This document shows, one piece after another, positions 13,387 to 23,551 of a stretch of DNA of 64,000 bases. The notes under the pieces are model-generated. The model saw nothing but the letters and a program-made list of their open reading frames with translations. It had not been told where the DNA came from and ran no database searches. A program made the position numbers and the translations under genes. Each line of letters opens with the position of its first letter. The stretch's first letter is position 1. This DNA is from Hemerocallis citrina (Eukaryota > Streptophyta > Magnoliopsida > Asparagales > Asphodelaceae): contig CM030367.1 of NCBI GenBank assembly GCA_017893485.1, positions 141,873,089-141,937,088 of the forward strand. The letters are read 5' to 3'.

Positions 13387-14789
13387 TGTTGATTCTTGAT
13401 TTTGATGATTACAACACAATGCAAAATATATTTGTGCTATGCTCTATATATAATTGCAGGTTGTATCAAGAAGATACACAAAGGCCTCATTACTCTAAAG
13501 CTGAACAAATGATCAAGCACAGCTCCGGATAAAGACAATGACTTCACTCAAGACTCAAGTCAAGACCAAAGCTTCAAATACTCATATAATTGTGTGTCTT
13601 GTAAAAATGTAATATTTTTTCTATTTATTGAGTCTTAGAATGATGTGCAGCCTTGTCACACACACATACACTCACATATAACTTTTTATAACTGTGTTTA
13701 CAAAATCCAAAAGTCGAAACAGCTTGAACTAGATCAGCTGTTGAGTACCAGTCGACTGCCATTTATACCAGTCGACTGAGTCTATACAAAACTGCCTGAT
13801 CTTATTCAAATTCTGACCAGTCGACTCATAGTGGCAACCCAGTAGACTGTTCAAGTGCTTTTTGACCGTTTTCTGATTTCAAAAGCTGTTTTTCGAATTT
13901 AAAAGAGTTATCTGTTATTTGTCCGTTGATCAAACGGTTATGGGTAACTGTCTTTAACTGCCAGGGACCCTAGTTTATAAATATAGCCTAAGGTTCACCT
14001 TCAAAAGGTTACTAAGAATTTTTTGAGAACAATTTTATGATTTGTGCATTCAAGAGAGAAAAAGCTTTCAAAACTCACTAAGTCTTGGTTCTCTGTCTTC
14101 AGTCCAGTATAACATTGATTTCGTTTTGGACTGGATTTGGAAGTCAACCAATTAGCCACGTACTATATCACAATTACAACAAGGCTATAGGTTGATTGTA
14201 AATAATTTTATTGTTTTTCTTTTTCCTCTCGGTTGGAGAGTAGGACTCTAGGGTGTAGAGTCGGATTTTGTCACTCTTGGTGGAAGAGTGGGTTGTTTTC
14301 TCTGGTTGAGAGAAAGGACTACGGGTTGGACAAGGTTGTTGTCTGAACGCCGTAGGGTATTCTTGTAATCTTTTTCAAGAATAGTGAAAAATCTCAAGTG
14401 GGTTGCTTGGGGACTGGATGTAGGTCGGGAGGACCGAACCAGGATACATCGTGTGCACTCTGTGGTTGTATCTCTCTACTTGCATTTCTATTTTCTCACT
14501 TTATAATTTTTACTGTGAAACTTGTCTGGACAGTCGACTGTGTATTCATATAAGTCGACTGATCAGACTCGTACTACTCTGAAATAATTTGTGTGACTAG
14601 TCGACTGTCTTATCCCTAAGTCGACTTAACAGACTTCTTTAAAATACTTTTCTTTTTGTGGTTTCAGTCGACTGGTCTATCTCTCAAGTCGACTGAATAG
14701 AAGAAATTCTTAATTCCGCATTTTAAATTTTTATAAAACACTATTCACCCCCCCTCTAGTGTTTCTTGCATTGCCTACAGGATCCAACA
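13387..14789 (+). mobile_element. Copia-type solo LTR
   Basis: The unit starts TGTTGATTCTTG and ends GGATCCAACA, so TGTTG/CAACA forms the short terminal inversion of copia LTRs. Flanks are ATACA (13382-13386) and ACACA (14790-14794), one mismatch. A TATA box (TATAAATA, 13976-13983) sits 590 bp inside, as expected for U3. The 3' part ends with a C run and TCTAGTG just before the terminal block. No pol region is present. It is nested in the retroposon 12824-15840. Nine copies of the palindrome AGTCGACT are spread through it. Confidence 0.7.
13976..13983 (+). promoter_or_regulatory. TATA box of the copia solo LTR
   Basis: TATAAATA in the middle of the LTR, plus orientation; position is consistent with the U3/R boundary. 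Confidence 0.5.
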
Positions 14790-15852
14790 ACACAGACATA
14801 CACCAAAAGAGAATAGTGAAGAGCAACACCTCCTCTCTCACTCTCTCACTCTCTCAACCACAAACCTAAACCAAACCACAACTAATGAAGTTCACCTTCT
14901 CCTTTCGCCATGACGGGCAGTGGTGTCGCAGATGTCAGGGTCAGTGATGAAGGGAATGGAGTGGCGTTGTCACTATGGCCGTGGCAGTCAGAGGAGGAAC
15001 CACCACAGCTCTCGCCGCCGATTGAAGTCGGTTCCAATCTTGGCCCTCAATTCTAACCAATTTATAGTCAAAGATGAAGCATTGAAGAACAAACATTCAC
15101 TTCTCTCCCTCACTCTCACACTCTCTCCCACTCCCCTCCTCACAATCAACACACTCACACACAATAAATCCCCAATGCATAATCAAATCACACAATAAAT
15201 TCCAACGTGGAGTTGCTTAATATAATGTCGGCTAGGATAGTGTAGATGGAGTGGTGAATCGCCGGTGGCGCAGTGGTCGCACCAGCACCACTGCTGCCGA
15301 TAGAGCTGCGACATAGTTGATAAATGACTTTGATAAAGGACTATGGTGGTCAACGGTGAAAGCTCCACATCAGCCGTCGTTGATCTCAGGCGGCAGCACC
15401 AGCGACGGATTCGCTGCCGACTGCTAGCTATGCGCCACAGGAGCTTACCATCTCCTCATAGATCGTCAGGGAAGCTCTACGTCAGTCGACACCAATAATA
15501 GGCGGCGGCACTAGCGACGGATTCGTTGCCTTCTCCGCGAGCTCCACGCCATAGGAGCTCGCCATCTCCTGAGCGATAGTCAGCGTGTTGGTCATTGGAA
15601 GTCCCCGTCTGGGATTTGGCAAAGCTCGACGATCCTCCACTGTTGCGGTCGGAGGAGCGACAGGAAGACGCGGAGGATGGGGTAGATGCAGATGAAGGAG
15701 GGACGGGGAAAGGAGCAAAAGGAGGGAGGGACGACGGGATGGCAGTGACAAACCCTAGCTGCCGCCCCCACAAACTCAGATCTAGGATTTTCTTTTTGGG
15801 GGTTTTTGGAGGGAGAGTTTCTCTCTCTCATTTATGTGTAAGCTAAATGTTT

Positions 15853-16148
15853 GCGGCCAAGCGAACCATGCAAATCAAATCAGAAGTTGAGCCCAAGCTA
15901 TGGGGCCCACTATTGGACTATCAAAGATAGTCTTCGTGCAGACACTAATTTGAGCATCGTTACTATGTGCAACATCCATATATATTCATGGAGCATCACA
16001 GTGTGAACCTCATCTCCATCCACAGTATTTTTTGGATTTCATAGTTATCGATATCTTCATATATTATATCTATTTAATTCCAAATTCGCTAAAAAATACA
16101 ATATCTTAATTTTTAATTAAATAAGTAGAATATTATTTTATTCCACAT
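15853..16148. other. Intergenic, nothing recognised
   Basis: A/T-rich single-copy-looking DNA between the retroposon and the foldback element. No gene, RNA or repeat signature is seen. Confidence 0.6.
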
Positions 16149-16157
16149 GTGACTTCG

Positions 16158-17057
16158 ATTTTTCCCAAAATGACCCACCTTTTAAAAGTATTTACCAAAC
16201 TGACCCACTTTCGAAAGTATTCACCAAACTAACCTATTCGCTATCTCAGATGACGAGTTTGGTGGAAAGACCCTCGCTGTTTGAGATAACGAGTGTAGTT
16301 CTATGTTTTTCTCCAACACTTGGAGAAATCTCACAAAGATACAAAGTCTAAAGATAGACTCGCTATCTAAGATAGCGAGTTCATTTGAACTGTACTCGCT
16401 GTCTCAGATAGCGAGTGTAGTTATATTTATTTTTCAGCGAAATTTTGAACATGCAATATCTACCTGAAATGTATATAACTACACTCGCTATCTGATATAG
16501 CGAGTTAATTTGAACTAGATAGCCAGTGTAGTTGCATTCATTTTTTTGAGAAATTTTGAACATGCAATTTCTACCTAAAATGTATATAACTACACTCGCT
16601 ATCTGAGATAGAGAGTTAATTTGAATTAGGCTTGCTATCTCAGATAGCGAGTGTAGTTGTATTTATTTTTTTAGAGAAATTTTTAACATGCACTTTCTAC
16701 CTAAAATGTATATAACTACACTCGCTATATGAGATAACGAATTCATTTGATAGTTGTATTCATTTTTTCAAAGAAATTTTAAACATATAATTTCTATCTA
16801 AAATGTATAAAACTACACTAGCCATATGAAATAGCGAATTCAATTGAACTGGACTCGCTATCTCAGATAGCGAATGTAGTTGTACTCATTTTTTTCAGAA
16901 AAATTTTGAACATGTAATTCAACTTGAAATGTATGGACCTACACTCACTATACAAGATATTATCTGAGATAACTGAGTAAGCCAGTTTGGTCAATAATTT
17001 CAAAAGTTGTCAGTTTGGAACTTACTTTCAAAAAGTGGGTCATTTTGAGAAAAAAAT
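16158..17057. mobile_element. Foldback element with long inverted ends and palindrome array
   Basis: The ends are about 85-bp imperfect inverted repeats: ATTTTTCCCAAAATGACCCAC on the left and, read inward, ATTTTTTTCTCAAAATGACCC on the right. Flanks GTGACTTCG (16149-16157) and CTGACTTTT (17058-17066) agree at 6 of 9 bases, hinting at a worn 9-bp MULE duplication. The interior (about 16310-16960) is an imperfect tandem array, 100-122 bp per unit, each unit carrying one or two copies of the palindrome CTCGCTATCTGAGATAGCGAG in varied states of decay. No transposase. Confidence 0.65.
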
Positions 17058-17291
17058 CTGACTTTTGGGGTCCCATGAATCCCACCAATACTAATACCGT
17101 TCTTAAGTACGATTAGTTAATTAATTAACACATCACCATCATTAACACTAAACTTTTGCTGCACAAAAAGCCCACAAACAAAATTACAAACAAATAATTC
17201 TCCATAAAAAAAAGAAAAAAGACCAAGATCTCTTGACAATTACAGCCAACGATCAAATGGCTATCTCTACCACAAAATCCCCAAATTGCCC

Positions 17292-17789
17292 CTAGAAGAA
17301 TAACCAGAACAAGACCACCACAAAAACAGAGGCCGAAGGCTTCCAGATCTGAGACGAACAAGACGACGACGAAGAAAACGTCGCGTGGAATTTAGACGGA
17401 GGCGGCGGGCTGTAAAAGTAGTACGGAAAGTAAGGCATTATCGAGCTCGGCGGCGGCGGCGTCGGCCCGTAATTACCCTTCTCTCTGTTTCCGTTTCCGT
17501 TACTAGGCGGCGGTGGCGCGTAGTAGTAAGCTCCACCGCCGCCGCCGGGGGAAGAGAGAGACGGCGGCGGAGGAGGGTAGTAAGTGGTGGGAGGAGAAGG
17601 GGGAGAGTGAGGTACGCAGGGGTTGTCACATGCGGCGCACATGGTGCAGGTGACGCCGGGGGGTGGGATAAAGCTGACGTCGTCTTTGATCGTGGCCGTT
17701 GGATTGGGGAGTGGGGATGACGTGGCGATAATCGGGAGCATGAGGAGGAGAGGGAGGTAGGTAAGGATTAGATTTGGGGATTTCGCCAT
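17292..17789 (-). CDS. Proline-rich, extensin-like, probable GPI-anchored wall protein
   Basis: An intronless 165-residue protein probably acting at the cell surface or wall. I choose the ATG at 17789 (MAKSPNLILTYLPLLLMLP) because it opens directly on a signal peptide of about 25 residues; an upstream in-frame ATG at 17876 would put a His/Pro/Ser stretch before the signal. After cleavage comes a short Cys motif (CTMCAACDNPC), then Pro blocks SPPSPPTTYYPPPPPS, YYYAPPPPS, PTPPPPS and YSPPPPS, typical of hydroxyproline-rich glycoproteins. The C-terminus has a Ser-rich small-residue stretch, then WKPSASVFVVVLFWLFF, which looks like a GPI-attachment signal. A TATA-like AATAAAAG lies upstream near 17870 (minus). 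It is GC-rich compared with its neighbours, as expected for Pro/Ser codons. The role in wall assembly is inferred from composition only. Confidence 0.8.
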   Translation of the reverse strand: MAKSPNLILTYLPLLLMLPIIATSSPLPNPTATIKDDVSFIPPPGVTCTMCAACDNPCVPHSPPSPPTTYYPPPPPSLSSPGGGGGAYYYAPPPPSNGNGNREKGNYGPTPPPPSSIMPYFPYYFYSPPPPSKFHATFSSSSSCSSQIWKPSASVFVVVLFWLFF

Positions 17790-18144
17790 CACTATTTTTT
17801 GGGAGAGTGAGAGTGAGGGTAGTAGGATATTAATGGGATGGGGATGGGGATGGGGTTGTGATTGGCTTTTATTCACTTTGAACCTTTTACTTTTTAAACG
17901 TTTACTGGATTGTTTTTTATAATAAAAACAATATTATTGTGTGGTTTCTGGGAGTTGCTTTGAACTTATAGAGTGATTTCTACATTTAGGCTAGTTGGAA
18001 GAAATTATTTGAGTTTTTGGGCCACAAGCCAAACTATTTATGTAAAAGGCAAGTTAAAGACAATCTTACAAAAACAATCCTATCTTTAAAGATATTTATA
18101 CTGCATAAAAACAGAAAAATTGCATGACTCATTACCCCATTTAA

Positions 18145-18348
18145 AAACTGGATATTTCACAAAATATAAAGAAATTAAGATTAAAAAAACTCTCAAAATT
18201 TAAAATTAGATATATTGATAGAAGATTAACAGAAAGGAAACATATAACTAATAGGGAAATATCGGAATACTTGTTACTTACAAAAAAAATAACTAATAAG
18301 CTACTTATAGAAATACAAAAAGAGATAGCATACAAAATCACAGGCTAA
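18145..18348 (+). pseudogene. Possible movement-protein C-terminal fragment (caulimovirid)
   Basis: A 67-codon open frame ends TAA at 18348. It contains basic and leucine-rich segments such as ISEYLLLTKK and NKLLIEIQKEIA, a composition seen at the C-termini of caulimovirid movement proteins. Its place just upstream of the other viral genes fits. The assignment rests on position and composition only. Confidence 0.3.
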
Positions 18349-18401
18349 GCATGACCAATGAAGCAGTTGCATTAAATCCTAACATAAGCCCATAAATTTA
18401 T

Positions 18402-19265
18402 ATGATAAACATACAAGAGTTGGAAGAAGATTACATTAGTCCTAAAATTGTAGGAGATATAAGAAAAGATTTAAAAATCATAAATAAAAATATAAAAGAA
18501 TTAGGTAGATATATATCTGACTACCCAGAATAAGAATTAGGCATAACGGAAGAAGGTATGAAGGAGTTAGAAGCTATAACAAAACTCAATATAAATATTT
18601 TGGAAATAGAAGATTTAATGGCAAATCCTAATTCAGAAGAAGTACAAGAAACCTTGAAGAATCTAGATATAACAATTGAAGAAATAAAAATGGACTAAGA
18701 TAAGAGTACATCAAAACCTACGGAAATTCCAAATGATAGGTATGAAATCTTAAGGCCACCACCTAACAAAAAACCTTACCAATTACTATGGAAATGATAA
18801 AACACAAAAAGAAGAATGCAGTTAGGAAGAGACAAAGAAAAGAAAACCCCAAAATATGAACCTGCAGAACACTACGAAAAAGGAATAGCATGGAATGGAG
18901 AATGGTTAGACCTAGATTGTGTAAAAGACGTAGATAGGATAATTGAAGAATGGATAAAAGCCTCACATATTAAACAAACAAATGTAAAAACCACTGAATT
19001 AATAACATTAGAAAACCCATATTACTACCTAGACTATTACAATAATAGACATCCAATTGTACATAAAATAGTACTACCACTAAGGATAAATGGTAAAAAG
19101 AAAATGTTATTACACCTACACGTAGACCCAGAACACCATATTAATAAAATGCTATTAGGAACTGACTTCCTTACATTAGTACAACCATACTCAATTGAAG
19201 AAGAAAAAATCACAATAATAGTAAACAAAGAAAGTATGATAATAAATAGAATATTAGATAAATGA
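18402..19265 (+). pseudogene. Caulimovirid ORF of unassigned role (coiled-coil, then protease-like fold)
   Basis: One reading frame runs from ATG 18402 to TGA 19265, broken by four stops (at 18531, at 18696 and a pair near 18790). The first 98 codons are charged and heptad-like (KELEAITKLNINILEIEDL), compatible with a virion-associated or capsid-assembly protein. The second half, open from 18816, contains HKIVLPLRINGKKKMLL and MLLGTDFLTLVQPY; the LLGTDF phrase resembles the C-terminal strand of retroviral-type aspartic proteases, although no catalytic Asp-Thr-Gly precedes it. The stop overlaps the next start as ATGA (19262-19265), an arrangement known in caulimovirids for re-initiating ribosomes. 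Which viral protein this is remains open. Confidence 0.45.
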
Positions 19266-21167
19266 ATCCATTAAGAGCAACAAAAAATACATTATACATA
19301 CTAACAGAATTTATTTACGAAGGATACAAATCAAGAAACTACCATAGTCTAATAGACACCCGAGCAGGCACTAGCCTATGCCACAAAAATATACTACCAA
19401 AATAGAAACAAGATGGATATAATAAAAAAATAATAACTGGATTAGTTGGACAAACTATCATACTTGATAAGTATCAACAAAATGTTAATGTACAAATAGA
19501 AAGTTACATACTAAGAATACCAATAATATACCAGTTTGATGATATGAATAATGACGTGCTCTTAGGAAATGACTTTTTCCAACAATACTACCCTATAACC
19601 ATATCATATAAATCGGTTGTATTTACGACACATTGTCAATACCAAACAATAGCAATTAGAATAACCCAACCTTATTGTAGAACCGACCTACCACACATCA
19701 GAGTTTCTTCAACCAAGCGTGGTGAAAATCAATATTTACCAAACAAAACTAGAATACAACAAGTCCAAGAAATAACTACAAAAGAAATTTTACAAAAACA
19801 ATTAAAAGATCTGTGCGGAGAAGACCCTTTGGCAAAATGAGACTTAAGTAAACCCACAGCACACATAGAGTTAATAGATAAGAACAAAATAATAAAAATT
19901 AAACCTATAAGACCTACTCCAACAAATCTAGAAGAGTTAAAAATACATATAAAAGAATTAATGAAAAATAATTACATAAGAAAAACACAAAGTCCACATT
20001 CATCACCAGCATTCATAGTAAGAAAGCATTCAGACGAAAAAAGAGGTAAATCTCGAATGGTAGTAAATTATAAGGAACTAAATAAAAATACTAAGAGGTT
20101 TGGATACCCACTACTAGACATGCAAATACTACTTAACATAGTAAGAACAAGAAATATATATTCAAAATTTGATTGTTAATCAGGATTTTATCATGTAAAA
20201 CTTACAAAAGATTCAAAACCTCTAACAGCATTTAGCACACCTTAAGGATTTTATGAATGGAATGTATTACTATTCGGTTATAAAAATAGCCCAGGAATAT
20301 TCAAGAATTTATGGATAAAATTTTTGAAAAACACAACAATTTCATATTAGTATATGTAGATGATATTCTAATAGAATCTGAAAACGAGGAACAACATAAA
20401 GAACATCTACTAAAATTCATAGAAATAGTGAAAAATGCAGGTATTATACTATCAAAAAAGAAGATGTACTTATTCAAAACTGAGATAGAATTCTTAGGAA
20501 CAAAATTATCACATGAAGAAATAGAATTACAGCCACATATAGCAGAGAAAATAAAGATATTTCCTAATGTCCTAAAAGAAAAAAGAGAAGTACAATCTAT
20601 AATAGGGTTACTAAATCAAACAAGAGGTTACATATCAAATTTATCAGCAAAAACAAATTGGTTACAATAGAAACTGAAAAAGTTTAAGAAATGGGAATGG
20701 ACCCGGAAGGATGAAGAAAGACTTAAAATATTAAAACAACAAACTTCAGAATTACATAAACTAAGATTGCCTGTTAAAGAATGTTCGTGGATAATAGAAA
20801 CAGCTGCGTGTGAAAATAATTGGGGAGCAGTATTAAATTCATTGAAATAGGAGGAGAAGAAGAAAGACTAGCCAGATATACTAGTGGATCGCTCACACGG
20901 ACCCAACAAATTTACCACATAAATGAAAAAGAACTACTAGCAATCTTTAAAGCTATAAAAAAGTTTGAGTTATTCATAATACATACCAAATTCACAGTAA
21001 AAATAGACAATACACAATCAAAGAGTTAGATTAACAAGATAATAGACTCAATCATAGCAAATAAAAGGTTGATAAGATGGCAAATGAAGTTAGCACATTA
21101 TGACTTCTCAGTAGAAAATATAAAAGGAAAAGATAACATTCTAGCAGATTTTTTGTCAAGAAGCTAA
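19262..21167 (+). pseudogene. Caulimovirid protease - reverse transcriptase - RNase H
   Basis: The start ATG overlaps the upstream stop as ATGA. The protease segment shows LIDTRAG where Asp-Thr-Gly is expected, so the third catalytic-loop residue has changed, and later LLGNDFFQQYYP. RT follows: SRMVVNYKELNKNT, then SKFDC with a stop, GFYHVKLT, GFYEWNVLLFGYKNSPG, and after a frameshift near 20300 YVDDILIESE with both catalytic aspartates. RNase H has ETAACENNWGAVL (first catalytic Asp replaced), TQQIYHINEKELLAI, KIDNTQ and a terminal NILADFLSR. At least four in-frame stops (for example 20177-20179 and 20668-20670) and two frameshifts disable it. The protein would copy viral pregenomic RNA into DNA. 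Confidence 0.9.
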
Positions 21168-21182
21168 CAATTTCATTTTTAC

Positions 21183-22176
21183 ATGATGGAAAATAGAGTG
21201 CAGCATATAGAACATGATATAGTCTACCTAAAGGAGACAGTGGAGCAATTAAAGGGAGCATTTAACCAACTACAGCTGCAAATATGTAGTCTTCAAAGTA
21301 TATTTTACCAACATATAAATACGGATCGTATTGAAAAAAAGAGCGAAGGGAGTGAACCCATTAACTCACAAAATACAAGTGGGATCACAAAATAGCCACA
21401 CAAGAGGAAAACTTCACATCCATACAGCCAAAATACCTACAAAGAGAGTTTGCTCTCAGATCCTCCAAAATACTCCAAGAAGGATTTATTTTTACAATAT
21501 ATTGAGAAGTTATGGCAGACCACCCATGTCAACCAATTTATCAAAACTATTTCGTGACAACATATGAATAAAGCGATCATACTACCAGGAGCAAATCCAA
21601 AAACAGTGAGGGTATTGTTCGAAAGAGGACTTATCCATTGCATCATCCATCTCGAGAATGTGAAGAACTTAGCCAGTTACAAAAAGAAGTATATAAAGCT
21701 GCTAAAAGTTATTTTGGTCTCACAAAGGCATCCAAAATATATGTCTGTATATTTTCAGCTATTCCAGAATTTCTTGAAGATGATGAAGAACTACCAGCTG
21801 AACATATTATAAAGATAGGAATGACTGCACAAATTCTGTTTGGAGCAACCAGTATTATACCATATAAGAACGAAGAATTTGAAAAACTAATCCTAGAAGA
21901 AGAGCTACAAAATTTAGAACAATGTATTGTGAACTGAAGGACATACAAAATAGAGACGGTAACATATGGATCTATAATAGCCCTGACCCACAAAAATTAA
22001 TGATCTACAACATAGCAAAAATTAAACAACCACAGTCAAAGAAAGAAGTCTTTGATAGCTGGTATCGAATCTTGGATAAAAGTGATATGACAATGACAGA
22101 AGAGACAGCTGTCAACTACTGTATATTGATGAAGATGGAACCACAGCATTCATGTGACTATTGCAGAAAAAAATAG
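21183..22176 (+). pseudogene. Caulimovirid transactivator/inclusion-body protein (TAV-like), broken
   Basis: The first 70 codons (21183-21395) form a coiled coil (LKETVEQLKGAFNQLQLQIC). After a stop and frame changes, 21490-21937 keeps the TAV core: NQFIKTISWQH/PIYQNYFVTTYE in overlapping frames, KAIILPGANPKTVRVLFERG and HIIKIGMTAQILFG. A further open piece (21922-22176) continues to a TAG. Caulimovirid transactivators let host ribosomes translate the polycistronic RNA and build inclusion bodies. The match to the family core is by memory of its general layout (basic core followed by a conserved F-PG-NP block), so a profile search is the decisive check. Position directly after RNase H and before the promoter fits exactly. 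Confidence 0.7.
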
Positions 22177-22264
22177 AAGACTGACAAAGAGCTGTTTCTG
22201 ATGTGAATAACGTGAAGATGTCTTCAACGTAAGCAGTGAAGTAATTAGCTTAATTATTTATCTA

Positions 22265-22374
22265 TGATGTAAGTAATGATGTAAGGAGAACAATAATTGT
22301 AGCTGTGATGTAAGCAATGATGTAAGGAGAACAATAATTGTATCTGGTGTAAAGCCATCCCTTCTTCTATAAAA
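22265..22374 (+). promoter_or_regulatory. Pararetroviral pregenomic promoter with duplicated as-1-like enhancer
   Basis: Two 41-bp direct repeats begin at 22265 and 22306. Each contains TGATGTAAG(T/C)AATGATGTAAGG, which is the spacing of the as-1 element (paired TGACG boxes) of caulimovirus promoters with C changed to T in every box. A TATA box (TATAAAA) lies at 22368-22374, so transcription should start near 22400. An AATAAA at 22465-22470 then gives the poly-A signal of a terminally redundant transcript. Confidence 0.75.
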
Positions 22375-22464
22375 GGGGAGGCAGGATAAGGGAGAGGGAC
22401 AGACGATCTAAGGGAAAGAAATTCCATATAATTTTGTAAAAAAGTTTGTAAGGGGTTTGAGAGA

Positions 22465-22470
22465 AATAAA
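22465..22470 (+). terminator. Pararetroviral poly-A signal
   Basis: AATAAA about 65 bases after the expected transcription start; caulimovirids place the signal just downstream of the start and skip it on the first pass. Confidence 0.5.
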
Positions 22471-22925
22471 ATTATCTTTCCATGAGTTCTGCTACAGGAT
22501 CTGTTACTAAATATGGTATGAGCAATTAATTTTTCTTAATTAGGGAGAATTTTGTAAGGCTCTGCCTCAAGGATCTTGCAAAAAGACTCATTTGTAACCT
22601 TGTAAAGTTAGACCATACACCTAGTAGCAGGAAACGAGGTAGGTTGTGGTTGCCTGTATCGAAGTGCTATTAGTTGTTCCAGACGTATCTCTTGGATGAA
22701 GCTCTTTTGAGAGCATAGTAATTCTGAGATGGAAACGTAAAAGAAATACTGAAATCGGAGTGCATACTAGCGGTATTTTATCCACTGGTAGTAACTGATA
22801 CATAGCAGCTCAAAGAGGTTTAACTTAGTCGGAAGCATGATGAGCCTTTTTGTTTTGATTTTAGGGTATCCTTAGAATTCTCTCTTTACTCCTAATTTTA
22901 TAGTTATTGTTGTCCAGTAGAACTA
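22471..22925 (+). other. Pararetroviral leader region
   Basis: About 450 bp between the poly-A signal and the small acidic ORF, without a long frame; it corresponds to the structured leader of the pregenomic RNA in this family. I did not fold it. Confidence 0.45.
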
Positions 22926-23453
22926 ATGGATAGGAATGATTTCGGTATTGCCTCAGAGATTTTTGAATTAGTGCTTAACTATCAAGAAAGTGATAGAATA
23001 CTAGTTTTTGATGTTTATTATCCTCATAGGGTAACAAGTATGGAGGATTATTATGAATTTAAATTACTCTTTTTCAGTATACAACAAGTAATAATTATTA
23101 CAATAAACCAAATAAACCCTGGAGAAACTAGTAATATAAATGTCGAAATAATTGATGATCTAACTTACAATGAAAGATCTTTGTTATTTTATGAAAATTG
23201 TGTATTTAATAGTTATGTCTGGAGCCCTACAACAGCATACAGACAATTTCTAGAAGAAAATGAACACATTAGAGAAGAAAATAGACATATGGAAGAATTC
23301 GAAGAACCCCCATATGATAGATATAGTGAAAGCTCTGAGACAGAATTAGAATATGTGAGAGAACTTGAAGATGACATTCCTTATTACTTTTTTGAATTAG
23401 ACAATATATATTATTTCGAAGAATATTATTTTACAGAAAACTATCATCTTTAA
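22926..23453 (+). CDS. Intact acidic ORF between pararetroviral promoter and primer site, 175 aa
   Basis: A complete ATG-to-TAA frame of 176 codons in an otherwise shattered virus. The first 100 residues are mixed alpha/beta (SDRILVFDVYYPHRV, LLFFSIQQVIIITINQ); the C-terminal 75 are extremely acidic and aromatic (EENRHMEEFEEPPYDRY, ELEDDIPYYFFELDNIYYF). No signal peptide, membrane span or Cys motif is seen. By position it corresponds to the small ORF that some caulimovirid genera (for example soymoviruses, ORF VII) carry between the large intergenic region and the movement gene. Function unknown. Confidence 0.6.
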   Translation: MDRNDFGIASEIFELVLNYQESDRILVFDVYYPHRVTSMEDYYEFKLLFFSIQQVIIITINQINPGETSNINVEIIDDLTYNERSLLFYENCVFNSYVWSPTTAYRQFLEENEHIREENRHMEEFEEPPYDRYSESSETELEYVRELEDDIPYYFFELDNIYYFEEYYFTENYHL

Positions 23454-23535
23454 AAGTTTAAAGTTTTTGACTCTCTTTTCTTTTTCAGGTTTCTGTTTTT
23501 CAAGTGATTTCACGACACGCGTTACACACACAAGT

Positions 23536-23550
23536 TGGTATCAAAGCCAT
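23536..23550 (+). other. Pararetroviral tRNA-Met primer-binding site
   Basis: TGGTATCAAAGCCAT matches, apart from one base, the complement of the 3' end of plant initiator tRNA-Met (usual form TGGTATCAGAGCC) that caulimovirids use to start minus-strand DNA. It lies 83 bp after the acidic ORF. Its last bases are part of the CCATC target duplicated by the inserted Tat element. Confidence 0.8.
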
Positions 23551-23551
23551 C

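Larger units (their letters stand above)
12824..15840 (-). mobile_element. LINE/SINE-like retroposon with 12-bp target duplication
   Basis: AGCTAAATGTTT stands at 12812-12823 and again at 15841-15852. The left end of the insert is a run of T (a poly-A tail on the minus strand), preceded in transcript order by an A/T-rich 3' region (12845-12935). The right end, read on the minus strand, begins ACACATAAATGAGAGAGAG and a CT-rich leader. This is the structure of a target-primed retroposon inserted in minus orientation. Minus the nested copia LTR it is about 1.6 kb and has no reverse transcriptase, so it is an internally deleted LINE or a SINE-like derivative. The 98-codon frame at 15477-15773 (minus) in its 5' part is Ser/Pro-rich and of doubtful coding value. 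Confidence 0.7.

Noticed and set aside
15477..15831. Secreted or nuclear Ser/Pro protein on the minus strand
   Set aside because: Three overlapping frames open in the same CT-rich retroposon leader; none shows a family motif.
16240..16960. Regularly spaced palindromes resembling a CRISPR array
   Set aside because: Plant nuclear context, no cas genes, imperfect units inside inverted terminal repeats of a transposon.
23536..23550. tRNA gene
   Set aside because: Only the 3'-end complement of tRNA-Met is present; no cloverleaf sequence around it, so it is a primer-binding site.
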